A stretch of 64,000 bases of DNA, taken from NCBI RefSeq assembly GCF_019931575.1, contig NZ_CP082923.1:5109282-5173281 (forward strand), in the 5' to 3' direction. Every line of letters begins with the position of its first letter. Position 1 is the first letter of the stretch. The position numbers were made by a program, and so were the translations under genes. This document shows, one piece after another, positions 24,109 through 33,259 of the stretch. The notes below the pieces were generated by a model. The model saw only the letters and a list, made by a program, of their open reading frames with translations, searched no databases and was not told where the DNA came from. Origin of the DNA: Caulobacter segnis (GTDB taxonomy: Bacteria > Pseudomonadota > Alphaproteobacteria > Caulobacterales > Caulobacteraceae).

Positions 24109-24614
24109 TCGGCGACGATCTCGACCGCGTCGCCCGGCCTGGCCGCCGCCAGCACCGCCTCGATGTCCAGCCGCTCCAGCGCCACGCAGCCCTCGGTGCC
24201 CGGATAGCCGTCGCGCGCCAGGTGCATGAAGATCGCCGAGCCCAGGCCCGGGACCGGTGGGTCGTCGTTGTGGCCCAGGATCACGACCAGGTCGTAGACG
24301 TGGTCGTCGCGCCACATTCGCTCGGCGCTGGCCGGATAGGGCAGGGTGACGGGGCGGTTGTAGTTCGGATCGCCGGGGGCGTCGCACCAGCCGTCCTCGC
24401 GCCGCGTGGCGCGGACGGGCAGGGCGGTCCTGGGACCCTCGGGATAGACGTCCGGCCGGTACCAGACCTCGCGCATCACCCAGGTCCCCAGCGGGCTCCT
24501 GTTGTCGCCCTCGCGCTTGTCGGCCGCCGCGATCGCGCCGGCCTTGCCGATCGCGCAGCGCCGGATCCGCCCGTCCAGCTCGAAACGACCGTCGGCATGG
24601 GCGCGGAACAGCAT
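24105..24614 (-). CDS. L,D-transpeptidase (YkuD) family protein
   Basis: 169 residues. YkuD domains form 3-3 cross-links or attach proteins to peptidoglycan using Cys. The catalytic signature is present as HLARDGYPGTEGCVAL (H about residue 137, C about 149). There is no signal peptide, so its location is unclear; several such short alphaproteobacterial members lack one. It lies just upstream of, and divergent from, cenR, an envelope regulator. Confidence 0.88.
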   Translation of the reverse strand: MLFRAHADGRFELDGRIRRCAIGKAGAIAAADKREGDNRSPLGTWVMREVWYRPDVYPEGPRTALPVRATRREDGWCDAPGDPNYNRPVTLPYPASAERMWRDDHVYDLVVILGHNDDPPVPGLGSAIFMHLARDGYPGTEGCVALERLDIEAVLAAARPGDAVEIVAD

Positions 24615-24689
24615 CGAGGGGCGACTCCTCAGACTTATAACCTAGCTCGGGGTTGTCCCCGGGGGCCGCAGCGGTGCATGTTTCGCCTT

Positions 24690-25376
24690 ATGGCGCAACG
24701 CAAGACCCTTCTTCTGATCGACGACGACGACGACCTGCGCGGCGCCCTGGCCGAGCAACTGGCCCTGCACGAGGAGTTCGCGGTCGCCGAGGCCTCGAGC
24801 GCCGGCGAGGGCGTGCGGATGTCGCGCGAGATCAAGCCCGACCTGATCCTGCTGGACGTCGACCTGCCCGACATGGACGGCCGCGAGGCCTGCCGCTTGA
24901 TGCGCAAGAACGGGGTCACCGCCCCGGTGATCATGCTGACGGCCGCCGCCAGCGACAGCGATACAATCCTGGGCCTGGAGTCCGGGGCCAACGACTATGT
25001 GACGAAGCCCTTCCGCTTCGGCGTGCTGCTGGCCCGAATCCGCGCCCAGCTGCGCAGCTATGAGGCTTCTGAAGACGCTCTGTTCCGCATCGGTCCGTAC
25101 GAGTTCCGCCCGTCCGCCAAGCTCCTGGTCGACGAGAAGCAGAAGAAGGTGCGGCTAACCGAGAAGGAAACCAATATCCTCAAGTACCTCTATCGCGCCG
25201 GCTCCAAGCCGGTGTCGCGCGAGGAGCTGCTGACCGAGGTCTGGGGCTACAACGCCGGGGTCACCACCCACACGCTGGAAACCCACGTCTACCGCCTGCG
25301 CCAGAAGATCGAGCCCGACCCGGCCGTGGCGCGGATCCTGATCACCGAGATGGGCGGCTATCGGCTGCAGCCGTAA
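24690..25376 (+). CDS. cenR: OmpR-family response regulator, probable CenR
   Basis: 228 residues. Receiver domain with acidic pocket DDDDD (11-15), phosphoacceptor D56 (LILLDVD), T84 and K106; OmpR/PhoB winged helix in the C-terminal half with RLTEKETNILKYL and THTLETHVYRLRQKIE. In C. crescentus the essential CenR sits between ntrZ and secB and controls envelope genes; the context here is the same. An ATG at 24678 is in frame and could add four residues. Its kinase CenK is not in the window. Confidence 0.85.
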   Translation: MAQRKTLLLIDDDDDLRGALAEQLALHEEFAVAEASSAGEGVRMSREIKPDLILLDVDLPDMDGREACRLMRKNGVTAPVIMLTAAASDSDTILGLESGANDYVTKPFRFGVLLARIRAQLRSYEASEDALFRIGPYEFRPSAKLLVDEKQKKVRLTEKETNILKYLYRAGSKPVSREELLTEVWGYNAGVTTHTLETHVYRLRQKIEPDPAVARILITEMGGYRLQP

Positions 25377-25387
25377 CCACAAAGAAA

Positions 25388-25415
25388 AAGGCCCGGTCGG
25401 TGAGGACCGGGCCTT
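25388..25415 (+). terminator. Bidirectional terminator between cenR and secB
   Basis: Stem AAGGCCCGGTC / GACCGGGCCTT (11 bp, six-base loop), preceded by AAAGAAA and followed by CTTG. The A and T tracts serve both convergent genes. Confidence 0.85.
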
Positions 25416-25441
25416 CTTGCATTCGTTGGCGACGCCTGGAC

Positions 25442-25930
25442 CTAGGCGTTGCCGATCTGAACGCCTTCAGCCTGGGCCTTGCGCGCGGCGTAGACGCCGG
25501 CGAAGTCGATCGGGTCGATCAGGAAGGGCGGGAAACCGCCTTCGGCCGTGACGTCCGAGATCAGGCGACGGGCGTACGGGAACAGGAAGCGCGGGCACTC
25601 GATCAGCAGCACCGGCTCCAGGTCTTCCTCGGCGACGCCGGCGATGTGGAACAGGCCGCCATAGACGATTTCGACGTGGAACACGGCCTGATCGTCGCGC
25701 AGGGCGCGGGCCGAGAGCTTCAGGTCCACCTCGAACAGACCGTCGGGACGACCGCGAGCGTTCATCTCGACGCCCATGTCGATGGCGGGCTGGGCGGCGC
25801 CGGCGCGCAGGCTGTCGGGAGCCAGCGGATTCTCGAACGAGAAGTCACGAACGAACTGGGCCAGGATGCGGATGCCCGATTGTCCCGCGGCCTCTTCCGG
25901 AGTCGCCTCGGGGGCGGTGGTGTCGGTCAT
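25442..25930 (-). CDS. secB: Protein-export chaperone SecB
   Basis: 162 residues. SecB is the cytosolic tetrameric chaperone that holds precursors unfolded for SecA. Seen: IRILAQFVRDFSFENP near the N-terminus, HVEIVYGGLF and ECPRFLFPYARRLISD (cited in parts), and an acidic N-terminus. Start ATG 25930 follows an AT-rich GGATAAAA leader shared with the divergent TimA gene. An in-frame extension further upstream covers that promoter and is rejected. Confidence 0.96.
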   Translation of the reverse strand: MTDTTAPEATPEEAAGQSGIRILAQFVRDFSFENPLAPDSLRAGAAQPAIDMGVEMNARGRPDGLFEVDLKLSARALRDDQAVFHVEIVYGGLFHIAGVAEEDLEPVLLIECPRFLFPYARRLISDVTAEGGFPPFLIDPIDFAGVYAARKAQAEGVQIGNA

Positions 25931-26092
25931 TAGGATAAAATCCGTAATCGGCGCGCTAGAACGCCTGTAAGAAAGGTGGGCGCTGCTACCATGAGGGCCC
26001 GTCTGGCGCAATGTCAGGCGCCTGACGGGAGAACGCGTCTCGCCTATATAGGCATCATCGCAAGGGCCCAAAGCCCGTCAACGGACCTTGAA

Positions 26093-26683
26093 GTGCTCCA
26101 GATCCTGTTCCTCGCCGCGGTCGCCGCTGTCGTTCTGTACCAGCTCTACGCCACTCTGGGGCGCCGAGCCGGACGGCAGCCCGACGACGCCTCCGTGACG
26201 GCCCAGCCGAACGGCGGCTCCGCGCCCCTGGCTGAAGCTCCGGCCCGCACCGAGGGCCTGGCGACGCTGAAGGCCAAGCAGCCGGACTTCGACCCGACCA
26301 AGTTCCTGGCCGGCGCTCGCGCCGCCTACGAGCAGATCGTCAAGGCCTATGCCGAGGGCGACCGCGAGACGCTGAAGCCGCTCCTGGCCCCCGAGGTGAT
26401 GAGCAATTTCGAGCAGGCCATGGCCGCCCGCGAGGCCGCCGGGCGCAGCGAGAAGGTCGAGTTCCTGTCGCCGCCGCGCCTGGATCTGGAAAAGATCGAC
26501 GTCGTCGGCGACCTGGCCAAGGCGGTGGTGCGGATCCTGGCCGAGGTGCGCACCCGCACCAAGGACGAGCGCGGCGAGGGCGTCGACGATCGTCGCACGG
26601 CCGAACTCTGGACCTTCGAGCGCGAGGTCAAGAGCGCCAACCCGAACTGGCAACTGTCGTTCGTCGCCGCCGCCGAGGCGTGA
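26093..26683 (+). CDS. Tim44/TimA-family adaptor protein
   Basis: About 196 residues from GTG 26093, the likely start, giving a single N-terminal membrane helix (LQILFLAAVAAVVLYQLYA) followed by a glycine/arginine-rich linker and a Tim44-like domain (FLAGARAAYEQIVKAYAEGD). TimA is the bacterial homologue of the mitochondrial import motor scaffold; the job in bacteria is little known. It is divergent from secB and overlaps mltA by TGATG, a common alphaproteobacterial order secB-timA-mltA-smr. Confidence 0.88.
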   Translation: MLQILFLAAVAAVVLYQLYATLGRRAGRQPDDASVTAQPNGGSAPLAEAPARTEGLATLKAKQPDFDPTKFLAGARAAYEQIVKAYAEGDRETLKPLLAPEVMSNFEQAMAAREAAGRSEKVEFLSPPRLDLEKIDVVGDLAKAVVRILAEVRTRTKDERGEGVDDRRTAELWTFEREVKSANPNWQLSFVAAAEA

Positions 26684-27864
26684 TGATCCGCGCCCGCAAC
26701 GCTCTCCCCACCGCCTTCGCCCCCCTGGCCCTGGCGGGCTTGCTGCTGAGCGCCTGCGCCAGCGTGACGACGCCGCTGCCGCCGGCCACGCCGGTTCCGA
26801 CGCCGCCGCCACCGCCCTCCACAACCGTTGCGCCCCCGCCCTCCACGACTCCGCCGCCGACGGCGCTGTCGTTCTCCAGCCTGGCCGGCTGGGGCGAGGA
26901 GGATCACCTGGCGGCGCTCAACGCCTTCCGCGCCGGCTGCGGCGTGGCCAAGGAGCCGGCCATGGTCCGGGTTTGCGGCCTGGCCCGCGGCAGCGCCGTT
27001 CAGGACGAACCGGGCGCCCGCGCCTTCCTGGAAGCCAATTTCCGGCCCGAGTCCGTGGGTGACGAGGGCTTGCTGACCGCCTATTTCGCCCCGCGGTACG
27101 AGGCGCGGATATCGCGCAACGCCGAGTTCTCGGTCCCCTTGCGCGGTCTGCCGGCCGATCTGGTCGTGCTGGACCTGGGCGCGTTCGAACCGTCGTTCGT
27201 CGGCAAGAAGATCACCGGCCACGTCGAGGGCCCGACCTTCGTCCCCTATCCCGACCGCGCGGAGATCGAAGCGGTCCCCACCGACAAGCCCCTGGCCTGG
27301 ATGCGGCCCGAGGAACTGTTCTTCCTGCAGATCCAGGGCTCGGGCGTCTTGGTGCTGCCCGATGGCCGCCGGGTGCGCGCGATCTTCGCCGGCACAAATG
27401 GCAAGCCATTTGTCGGTATCGCCAACGCCATGCGCGACAAGGGCCTGCTGCCCGACAACAACACCTCGGGCGACGCCATCAGGACCTGGCTGGCCGAGCA
27501 TCGCGGGCCCGAGGCCGACGCGATTATGCGGCTGAACCCGCGCTACGTGTTCTTCAGGACGGCCCCCGACGACGGCAAGGAACCGGTCGGCGCGGCCGGC
27601 GTGCCGCTGCCGGCGGGCCGGGCCATCGCCGTCGACCCGAGCCGCCACGCCATGGGAAGCCTGTACTGGCTGGATGCGGCCGCGCCGAAGCTGGCGGGGG
27701 CCTTTCCGGCCTATCGTCGCCTGGCCGTAGCGCTGGACACCGGCGGGGCGATCAAGGGCGATGTGCGCGCCGATCTCTACATGGGCACGGGCGACGCCGC
27801 GGGGGCCGAGGCCGGCCGCGTGCGCCACGCCCTGCGCCTCTACCGGCTCGTCCCGAATTCGTAA
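26683..27864 (+). CDS. mltA: Membrane-bound lytic murein transglycosylase A
   Basis: 393 residues. MltA cleaves peptidoglycan glycan strands, making 1,6-anhydroMurNAc ends. Lipobox LSAC, then a 40-residue proline/threonine-rich spacer, then the MltA double-psi barrel domain with GLLTAYFAPRYEA, FLQIQGSG and the 3D domain with VALDTGGAIKGDVRADLYMG (catalytic Asp). ATG 26683 overlaps the timA stop; a GTG at 26680 is an equal alternative. The proline-rich stretch probably spans to the sacculus. Confidence 0.94.
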   Translation: MIRARNALPTAFAPLALAGLLLSACASVTTPLPPATPVPTPPPPPSTTVAPPPSTTPPPTALSFSSLAGWGEEDHLAALNAFRAGCGVAKEPAMVRVCGLARGSAVQDEPGARAFLEANFRPESVGDEGLLTAYFAPRYEARISRNAEFSVPLRGLPADLVVLDLGAFEPSFVGKKITGHVEGPTFVPYPDRAEIEAVPTDKPLAWMRPEELFFLQIQGSGVLVLPDGRRVRAIFAGTNGKPFVGIANAMRDKGLLPDNNTSGDAIRTWLAEHRGPEADAIMRLNPRYVFFRTAPDDGKEPVGAAGVPLPAGRAIAVDPSRHAMGSLYWLDAAAPKLAGAFPAYRRLAVALDTGGAIKGDVRADLYMGTGDAAGAEAGRVRHALRLYRLVPNS

Positions 27865-27865
27865 C

Positions 27866-28447
27866 ATGGCCAGGAAGCCCCCGCCCCCTCCAGCAAAAAT
27901 GGGCCCGGAAGACGATCGACGCCTCTGGAAGCTCGTCGCCTCCACCGTGACGCCGCGTTCGCCGGAGAAGCCCGAGAAGATGCGCAGCAAGGCGCGGATC
28001 CGGCCGGTGAAGACCGCCACGGCCCTCCCGCCGGAGACGCCGACCCGCCTGGCCTCGATCGCGCCCCTGCGCGTCGACCCCCAGGAGCTGAAGCCGGCGC
28101 CCGCCAAGGCGCCAAAGGGCCCCGCCGACCGCATCGAGCCCAACCGCAAGCGCCGCATCGTCAAGGAGCACGACCCGATCGGGGCGCGCCTGGACATGCA
28201 CGGCCTCGACCAGGACCAGGCGCGCGCCACCCTGGAGGGCTTCATCCGCCGCGCCTATGACGACGGCCACCGGGCCGTTTTGGTCATCACCGGCAAGGGC
28301 AAGGTCGGTCATGGGGTTCTGAAGCAGCGCACGCCCGAATGGCTGGCCGGGCCAGGCGTGCGCGAACTGATCGCGGGGGTCTCGACCGCCGACCAGCGGC
28401 ACGGCGGCGAGGGCGCCCTGTACGTGGCGCTGAAGCGGAAGGCCTGA
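27866..28447 (+). CDS. Smr-domain protein
   Basis: 193 residues. A basic, low-complexity first half (many P/K/R) leads to a C-terminal Smr domain (LDMHGLDQDQA, VLVITGKGKVGHG, GGEGALYV), related to the MutS2 nicking endonuclease domain. Stand-alone members are thought to bind or cut nucleic acid; recent work links SmrA/SmrB types to ribosome rescue. It starts one base after the mltA stop. Confidence 0.88.
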   Translation: MARKPPPPPAKMGPEDDRRLWKLVASTVTPRSPEKPEKMRSKARIRPVKTATALPPETPTRLASIAPLRVDPQELKPAPAKAPKGPADRIEPNRKRRIVKEHDPIGARLDMHGLDQDQARATLEGFIRRAYDDGHRAVLVITGKGKVGHGVLKQRTPEWLAGPGVRELIAGVSTADQRHGGEGALYVALKRKA

Positions 28448-28506
28448 AGGTCTGCTAGGGGTGTAACGCGGTCATTCGCGTCAAGGGTCGCGACCTGGGG
28501 AGAGCT

Positions 28507-29010
28507 GTGGTGAAGACAATGGCTAAGGCCTTCACGATCTGCGCGACGGCGTTTCTGCTCGGCGTCTCGTCAGGCGTCACCACCGCGTCCGCTCAACAAG
28601 CCGGCCCGTCCGGCTTCGCGAGCAGCGCGGATGTCCAGGCTCAGCTCCGCGAGATGCTCGCCGCCATGAAGCCCGATCAAGGGTTCATGTGGCGACCCTT
28701 GGTTCGCGACGGCGCCACCGTGGCGGCGATCGAAATATGGAAGAAACCGGGCCGCCCCGCCGTTCACCCCGCCGAAGCGGAATACGCGATCGTGTTGGAA
28801 GGCGCCGGCACGCTGGTTTCGGGCGGGACCATGGCCGACCCAAAGGTCAAGAACGCCAATCTGGTCGAGGGAAGCCAAATCGAGGGCGGCGTGACGCGGA
28901 CCCTCGGCCCGGGCGACGTCATCCTGATCCCCGCGGGCGCGCCGCACTGGTTCGGGATCACCGGCGACCGACTGGTTCTGCTGGGAATTAAACTGCCCGG
29001 CGCCAAATGA
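28507..29010 (+). CDS. Secreted cupin-domain protein
   Basis: 167 residues. Signal peptide ending at ASAQ, then a single cupin with HPAEAEYAIVLEGAG and LGPGDVILIPAGAPHWF, the two metal-binding motifs. The first motif keeps a histidine and glutamate; the second keeps the PHW histidine. It may bind a metal or a small ligand in the periplasm; its substrate is unknown. GTG 28507 or 28510 is the start. No close neighbour suggests its pathway. Confidence 0.78.
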   Translation: MVKTMAKAFTICATAFLLGVSSGVTTASAQQAGPSGFASSADVQAQLREMLAAMKPDQGFMWRPLVRDGATVAAIEIWKKPGRPAVHPAEAEYAIVLEGAGTLVSGGTMADPKVKNANLVEGSQIEGGVTRTLGPGDVILIPAGAPHWFGITGDRLVLLGIKLPGAK

Positions 29011-29026
29011 CCGATCCGGACAGGCT

Positions 29027-29353
29027 TCAGGACGTCCGCGAAGCCTTTTCGGCGATGCCCGACGTTCCCTCGCGGGCTTCCAGCTTCTCGGCCACGGCGT
29101 CCAGCGAGACGCCCGAGGCGGCCATCAGGGCCAGCCAGTGGTACAGCAGGTCGGCGCTCTCGGCCGCCAGGGCGTCAGGGCCTTGCGCCACCGCGGCGAT
29201 CACGGTCTCCACCGCTTCCTCGCCCAGCTTCTTGGCGGCCAGGGCGGGGTCGTTCAGCAGCTTGGCGGTGTAGGATACCGACGGATCGCCGCCCTTGCGG
29301 GCCTCGATCGTCGCGGCCAGGCGCTCCAGGACGGCGGTCAGGCGCTGGCTCAT
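29027..29353 (-). CDS. hisE: Phosphoribosyl-ATP pyrophosphatase
   Basis: 108 residues. HisE hydrolyses PR-ATP to PR-AMP in histidine synthesis. The conserved SYTAKLLNDPALAAKKLGEEAVET block (cited as KKLGEEAVET) and ADLLYHWLALM are present. Last gene of the operon; its ATGA overlaps the hisF stop. HisI is not fused and not in this window. Confidence 0.94.
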   Translation of the reverse strand: MSQRLTAVLERLAATIEARKGGDPSVSYTAKLLNDPALAAKKLGEEAVETVIAAVAQGPDALAAESADLLYHWLALMAASGVSLDAVAEKLEAREGTSGIAEKASRTS

Positions 29354-30132
29354 GCCACTTCCTTCAACTTGTCCAGGCGCACCGGAATGCCGGCGTCGGC
29401 CATGGCCTGCTTGGCCTCGCCGATCGAGATCTCGCCGAAGTGGAAGATCGAGGCGGCCAGCACGGCGGCGGCGTGGCCGTCACGCGCGGCTTCCACCAGG
29501 TGCTCGGTCTTGCCCGCGCCGCCCGAGGCGATCACCGGCACGGTGACCGCGCCGGTCACGGCTTTCAGCAGCGGGATGTCGTAGCCGATCTTGGCCCCGT
29601 CGCGGTCCATCGAGGTCAGCAGGATCTCGCCCGCGCCGCGCTCGACGACCTTGGCGGCCCATTCGACGACGTCGATCCCGGTGTCCTTGCGGCCGCCATA
29701 GGTCCAGACGTTCCAGCCCGAGCCGTCCTCGCGCGCCTTGGCGTCGATGGCCACGACCACGCATTGGGCGCCGAAGGCGTCGGCGCCGGCGGCGATCAGG
29801 TCGGGGTTCTCGACGGCGGCGGTGTTGACCGAGACCTTGTCGGCGCCGGCCAGCAGCAGGCGGCGCATGTCCGACACCTGCCGCACGCCGCCGCCCACCG
29901 AGACGGGCATGAAGCAGACCTCGGCCGTGCGCGAAATCACGTCCAGGATCAGGCCGCGGCCCTCGCTGGAGGCGGTGATGTCCAGGAACATCAGCTCGTC
30001 GGCGCCGGCGGCGTCATAGGCGCGGGCCTGCTCCACCGGGTCGCCGGCGTCGCGCAGGGAGACGAAGTTGACCCCCTTGACCACCCGCCCGTCCTTCACG
30101 TCGAGGCAGGGAATGATCCGGGTCTTCAGCAT
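29350..30132 (-). CDS. hisF: Imidazole glycerol phosphate synthase subunit HisF
   Basis: 260 residues. The cyclase half of IGP synthase, receiving ammonia from HisH. RIIPCLDVKDGRVVKG (with catalytic D) and VVVAIDAK are clear, and the second catalytic aspartate region is intact. TGATG overlap with the hisA stop and ATGA with hisE. Confidence 0.96.
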   Translation of the reverse strand: MLKTRIIPCLDVKDGRVVKGVNFVSLRDAGDPVEQARAYDAAGADELMFLDITASSEGRGLILDVISRTAEVCFMPVSVGGGVRQVSDMRRLLLAGADKVSVNTAAVENPDLIAAGADAFGAQCVVVAIDAKAREDGSGWNVWTYGGRKDTGIDVVEWAAKVVERGAGEILLTSMDRDGAKIGYDIPLLKAVTGAVTVPVIASGGAGKTEHLVEAARDGHAAAVLAASIFHFGEISIGEAKQAMADAGIPVRLDKLKEVA

Positions 30133-30857
30133 CAGGCCGCCGCCGCGATCAGGGCTTCATCCGGGCGGATCGTGCCGGCGTAGAGCGAGCGGCCCAGGAT
30201 GGCGCCGGCGATCTCGACGCCCTTGCGGGCCTTGAGGCGCTCGATGTCGGCCACCGAGGCGACGCCGCCCGAGGCGATGACCGGGATCGAGACGGCGTCG
30301 GCCAGTTCGCCCACGCCTTCCACGTTGACACCGGTCAGGGCGCCGTCGCGGCTGATGTCGGTAATGATCAGGGCGGCCACGCCGGCGTCCTCGAAGCGAC
30401 GCGACAGGTCGATGGCCGACAGGTCCGACAGGCCCGTCCAGCCGTCGACCGCGACCTTGCCGTCACGAACGTCGACCGCCACGGCGATCTGCTCGGGCCA
30501 CAGGCGGGCGGCCTTGCGGACCAGGTCCGGGTCGTGGACGGCCACCGTGCCCAGGATGACGCGGGACACGCCCGCCTCGATCCAGGCCTCGACGCCTTCC
30601 AGCGTGCGGATGCCGCCGCCCAGCTGCACCGGGATCGAGATCGACTCTAGGATCGACTCCACGGCGGCGGTGTTGACCGACTTGCCCTCGATGGCGCCGT
30701 TCAGATCGACGACGTGCAGCCACGAAAAGCCGTCCTTGACGAAGCGCTGGGCCTGGTCGGCGGGCGAGTTGTTGAAGACCGTGGCCTTCTCCATGTCGCC
30801 GTGCAGCAGGCGCACGCACTGGCCGTCCTTCAGGTCGATGGCGGGATAGAGGATCAT
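30132..30857 (-). CDS. hisA: ProFAR isomerase HisA
   Basis: 241 residues. HisA isomerises ProFAR to PRFAR. It begins MILYPAIDLKDGQCVRLLHG; the catalytic aspartates in PAIDLKDG and IITDISRDG are present. I use ATG 30857, which overlaps the hisH stop (ATGA); another ATG at 30866 would add three residues (MAP). Confidence 0.95.
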   Translation of the reverse strand: MILYPAIDLKDGQCVRLLHGDMEKATVFNNSPADQAQRFVKDGFSWLHVVDLNGAIEGKSVNTAAVESILESISIPVQLGGGIRTLEGVEAWIEAGVSRVILGTVAVHDPDLVRKAARLWPEQIAVAVDVRDGKVAVDGWTGLSDLSAIDLSRRFEDAGVAALIITDISRDGALTGVNVEGVGELADAVSIPVIASGGVASVADIERLKARKGVEIAGAILGRSLYAGTIRPDEALIAAAA

Positions 30858-31495
30858 GGGCGCCATTCCAGGAAGTTGGCGAGCAGGGCGAGCCCTGAGG
30901 CTTGTGACTTTTCGGGGTGAAACTGTACGCCCGCGACATTGCCCTTGGCCACCGCCGCCGTGAACGGACCACCGTGGTCGGTGGTCGCGACGACGTCGGC
31001 GGGATCGGCCGCGTTCAGGGCGAACGAGTTGGCGTAGTACATGTGGGCGCCGTCCTCGATCCCCGCGAACAGGGCGTGAGGGCGGACGAAGCTGATCGCG
31101 TTCCAGCCCATGTGCGGGATGGTCAGGGCCGGGTCGTTCGGCTCGAGCTTCTTCACCTGGCCGGCGATCCAGTCGAGGCCGGGGGTGACGCCGAACTCCA
31201 GGCCCTCGGTGGCCAGGAGCTGGTGGCCGACGCAGATGCCCATGAAGGGGACGCCGCGACCGTGCACGGCCTCGTTCATCGCCTCGTAGACGCCGGTAGC
31301 GTCCAGGCCCGCGCGGCACGAGGCGAAGGCCCCGACGCCGGGCAGGAAGACGCGATCGGCCTTGGCGACAAGGTCGGGATCGGCGGTGACGACGATGTCG
31401 GCGTCAATCGCGCGGCGGCGGGCCGCCTCACGCAGGGCCTTCTCGGCCGAACGCAGGTTGCCCGACCCGTAGTCGATCAGGGCGAGGGTCTGCAT
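30854..31495 (-). CDS. hisH: Imidazole glycerol phosphate synthase glutaminase subunit HisH
   Basis: 213 residues. Class I glutamine amidotransferase that feeds ammonia to HisF. The nucleophile motif MGICVGHQLL and the His-Glu pair in GVQFHPEKSQ are complete. It overlaps hisA by 4 bp and follows hisB after 9 bp. Confidence 0.95.
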   Translation of the reverse strand: MQTLALIDYGSGNLRSAEKALREAARRRAIDADIVVTADPDLVAKADRVFLPGVGAFASCRAGLDATGVYEAMNEAVHGRGVPFMGICVGHQLLATEGLEFGVTPGLDWIAGQVKKLEPNDPALTIPHMGWNAISFVRPHALFAGIEDGAHMYYANSFALNAADPADVVATTDHGGPFTAAVAKGNVAGVQFHPEKSQASGLALLANFLEWRP

Positions 31496-31504
31496 GGAAG
31501 GTTC

Positions 31505-32095
31505 CTACAGCACGCCCTTGGTGGACGGGGCCTGGCCGCCGGTCTTGGGGTCGAACTCGACCGCCTGACGCAGCGCCCGGGCCAGGGCCTTGAAGCCGCT
31601 TTCGGCGACGTGGTGGGTGTTGTCGCCGTAGAGGGTCTCCAGGTGCACGCACGCCCCGCAGTTCATCGCGAACGCGTGGTGGAACTCCTTGAAGAGTTCG
31701 GTGTCCATCTCGCCGACCTTGGGCCGCTTGAAGTCGACCTTCCAGATCAGATAGGGCCGGTTCGAGAGATCAATGGCGCAGCGCGTCAGGGTCTCGTCCA
31801 TCGGGATATAGGCCGAGCCGAAGCGCCGGATGCCCTTGAAGCCGTCCAGCGCCTTGTTGATCGCCTGGCCCAGCACGATGCCGGTGTCCTCGACCGTGTG
31901 GTGCATGTCGATGTGCAGGTCGCCCTTGGTCTCGACCTCCAGGTCGAAGCCGCCGTGGCGCGCGAAGCTCTCCAGCATATGGTCGTAGAAACCAATGCCG
32001 GTGGAGATCGTCGAGGCGCCGGTCCCGTCGAGATCGATCCAGACCCGGATCTGGGTCTCCTTCGTCTCGCGGACCACTTCAGCGGTGCGGGCCAT
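31505..32095 (-). CDS. hisB: Imidazoleglycerol-phosphate dehydratase HisB
   Basis: 196 residues; a monofunctional dehydratase without the N-terminal phosphatase of enterobacterial HisB. Manganese-binding motifs STGIGFYDHMLESFARHGGFD (cited as GFYDHML, ARHGGFD), DMHHTVEDTGI and HHVAESGFK are all present. First his gene of the cluster, 26 bp after the adenosine kinase gene. Confidence 0.96.
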   Translation of the reverse strand: MARTAEVVRETKETQIRVWIDLDGTGASTISTGIGFYDHMLESFARHGGFDLEVETKGDLHIDMHHTVEDTGIVLGQAINKALDGFKGIRRFGSAYIPMDETLTRCAIDLSNRPYLIWKVDFKRPKVGEMDTELFKEFHHAFAMNCGACVHLETLYGDNTHHVAESGFKALARALRQAVEFDPKTGGQAPSTKGVL

Positions 32096-32121
32096 CTGAA
32101 TCCTTACAGTCCGTTCTGGCT

Positions 32122-33111
32122 CTAGAGGCCGTTCTTGGCGGCCAGCTCACGCAGGCTGACCTGCGGGCGCGGACCATAGTGGTCGATCACCTCGGCGGCG
32201 GCGAGAGAGCCCAGCTGGCCGCAGACCGGCAGCGGGCGGCCCTGCGACAGGCCATAGAGGAAACCGGCCGCGTATTGGTCCCCCGCGCCGGTCGTGTCCA
32301 CGACTTTTTCCACGGGGTAGGCCGAGATTTCGTGCAACTGCCCGTTGGAGACCACCACCGAGCCCTTTTCGCTGCGGGTGACGGCGGCGATCTCGACCCG
32401 GTCGGCCAGGGCCTTAACGGCGGCGTCGAAATCGTCGGTCTCGAACAGGGCGCAGACTTCCGAGGCGTTGGCGAAGACGATGTCGCACTGGGTCTCGATG
32501 AAGCCCAGCAGGCCGGCGCGGTGGCGCTCGACCACGAAGCTGTCGGAAAGGGTGATGGCGATCTTGCGACCCGCGCCGTGGGCCAGGGCGGCGGCCTTGG
32601 CGAAGGCGCGGCGGGCTTCCGGCGGGTCGAACAGATAGCCTTCCAGGTACGAGATCTGGGCGGCCTCGATGATCTCGGGATCGACGTCGGCCGAGTTCAG
32701 CTCCACGCAGGCGCCCAGATAGGTCGACATGGTGCGCTGGGCGTCGGGGGTGACGTTGATCAGGCACTGGGCCGTGGCCGGGCCCTCGGCCAGCGACGGG
32801 GTGGTGAAGGTGCAGCCGATCGCCTTCATGTCGTGGCGGAACACGCGGCCCAGCTGGTCGTCGGCGACCTTGCCGATATAGGCGGCCTTGGCCCCGAAGC
32901 TGGCGATGCCGGCCATGGTGTTGGCGACGCTGCCGCCCGAGGCCTCGATGCCCGCCGCCATGGCGTCATACAGGGTCGCCGCGCGCGCTGGGTCGATCAG
33001 GGCCATCGAAGCCTTGGTCAGGCCTTCCTTGGCGAGGAAGGCGTCGTCGCACTGGGCGATGACGTCGACGATGGCGTTGCCGATGCCGGCGACGTCGTAG
33101 AGCGCGGTCAT
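32122..33111 (-). CDS. PfkB-family adenosine kinase
   Basis: 329 residues. PfkB sugar/nucleoside kinase close to adenosine kinase (GNAIVDVIA, GGSVANTMAG, and the catalytic DTTGAGDQYAAGF). It would phosphorylate adenosine or a related ribonucleoside to the monophosphate, possibly salvaging adenosine/AICAR-linked products of the his pathway (inference). Start at ATG 33111 (MTALYDVAGIG); an upstream in-frame ATG at 33144 is less typical. It heads the his operon. Confidence 0.88.
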   Translation of the reverse strand: MTALYDVAGIGNAIVDVIAQCDDAFLAKEGLTKASMALIDPARAATLYDAMAAGIEASGGSVANTMAGIASFGAKAAYIGKVADDQLGRVFRHDMKAIGCTFTTPSLAEGPATAQCLINVTPDAQRTMSTYLGACVELNSADVDPEIIEAAQISYLEGYLFDPPEARRAFAKAAALAHGAGRKIAITLSDSFVVERHRAGLLGFIETQCDIVFANASEVCALFETDDFDAAVKALADRVEIAAVTRSEKGSVVVSNGQLHEISAYPVEKVVDTTGAGDQYAAGFLYGLSQGRPLPVCGQLGSLAAAEVIDHYGPRPQVSLRELAAKNGL

Positions 33112-33259
33112 GGAGCGGAGCAAACCTTTGAAAGAACGGGCCAAGCGGCCGAAAACACCTTGGCGATTAAAGGAAGTGGGGGCTCAAGGCAACGCGAGCC
33201 TTGTCCCAGGCGCTGCGACATCATAGCTGCGAACTTCCTAATCAAGCTTGAGTGAGCCG

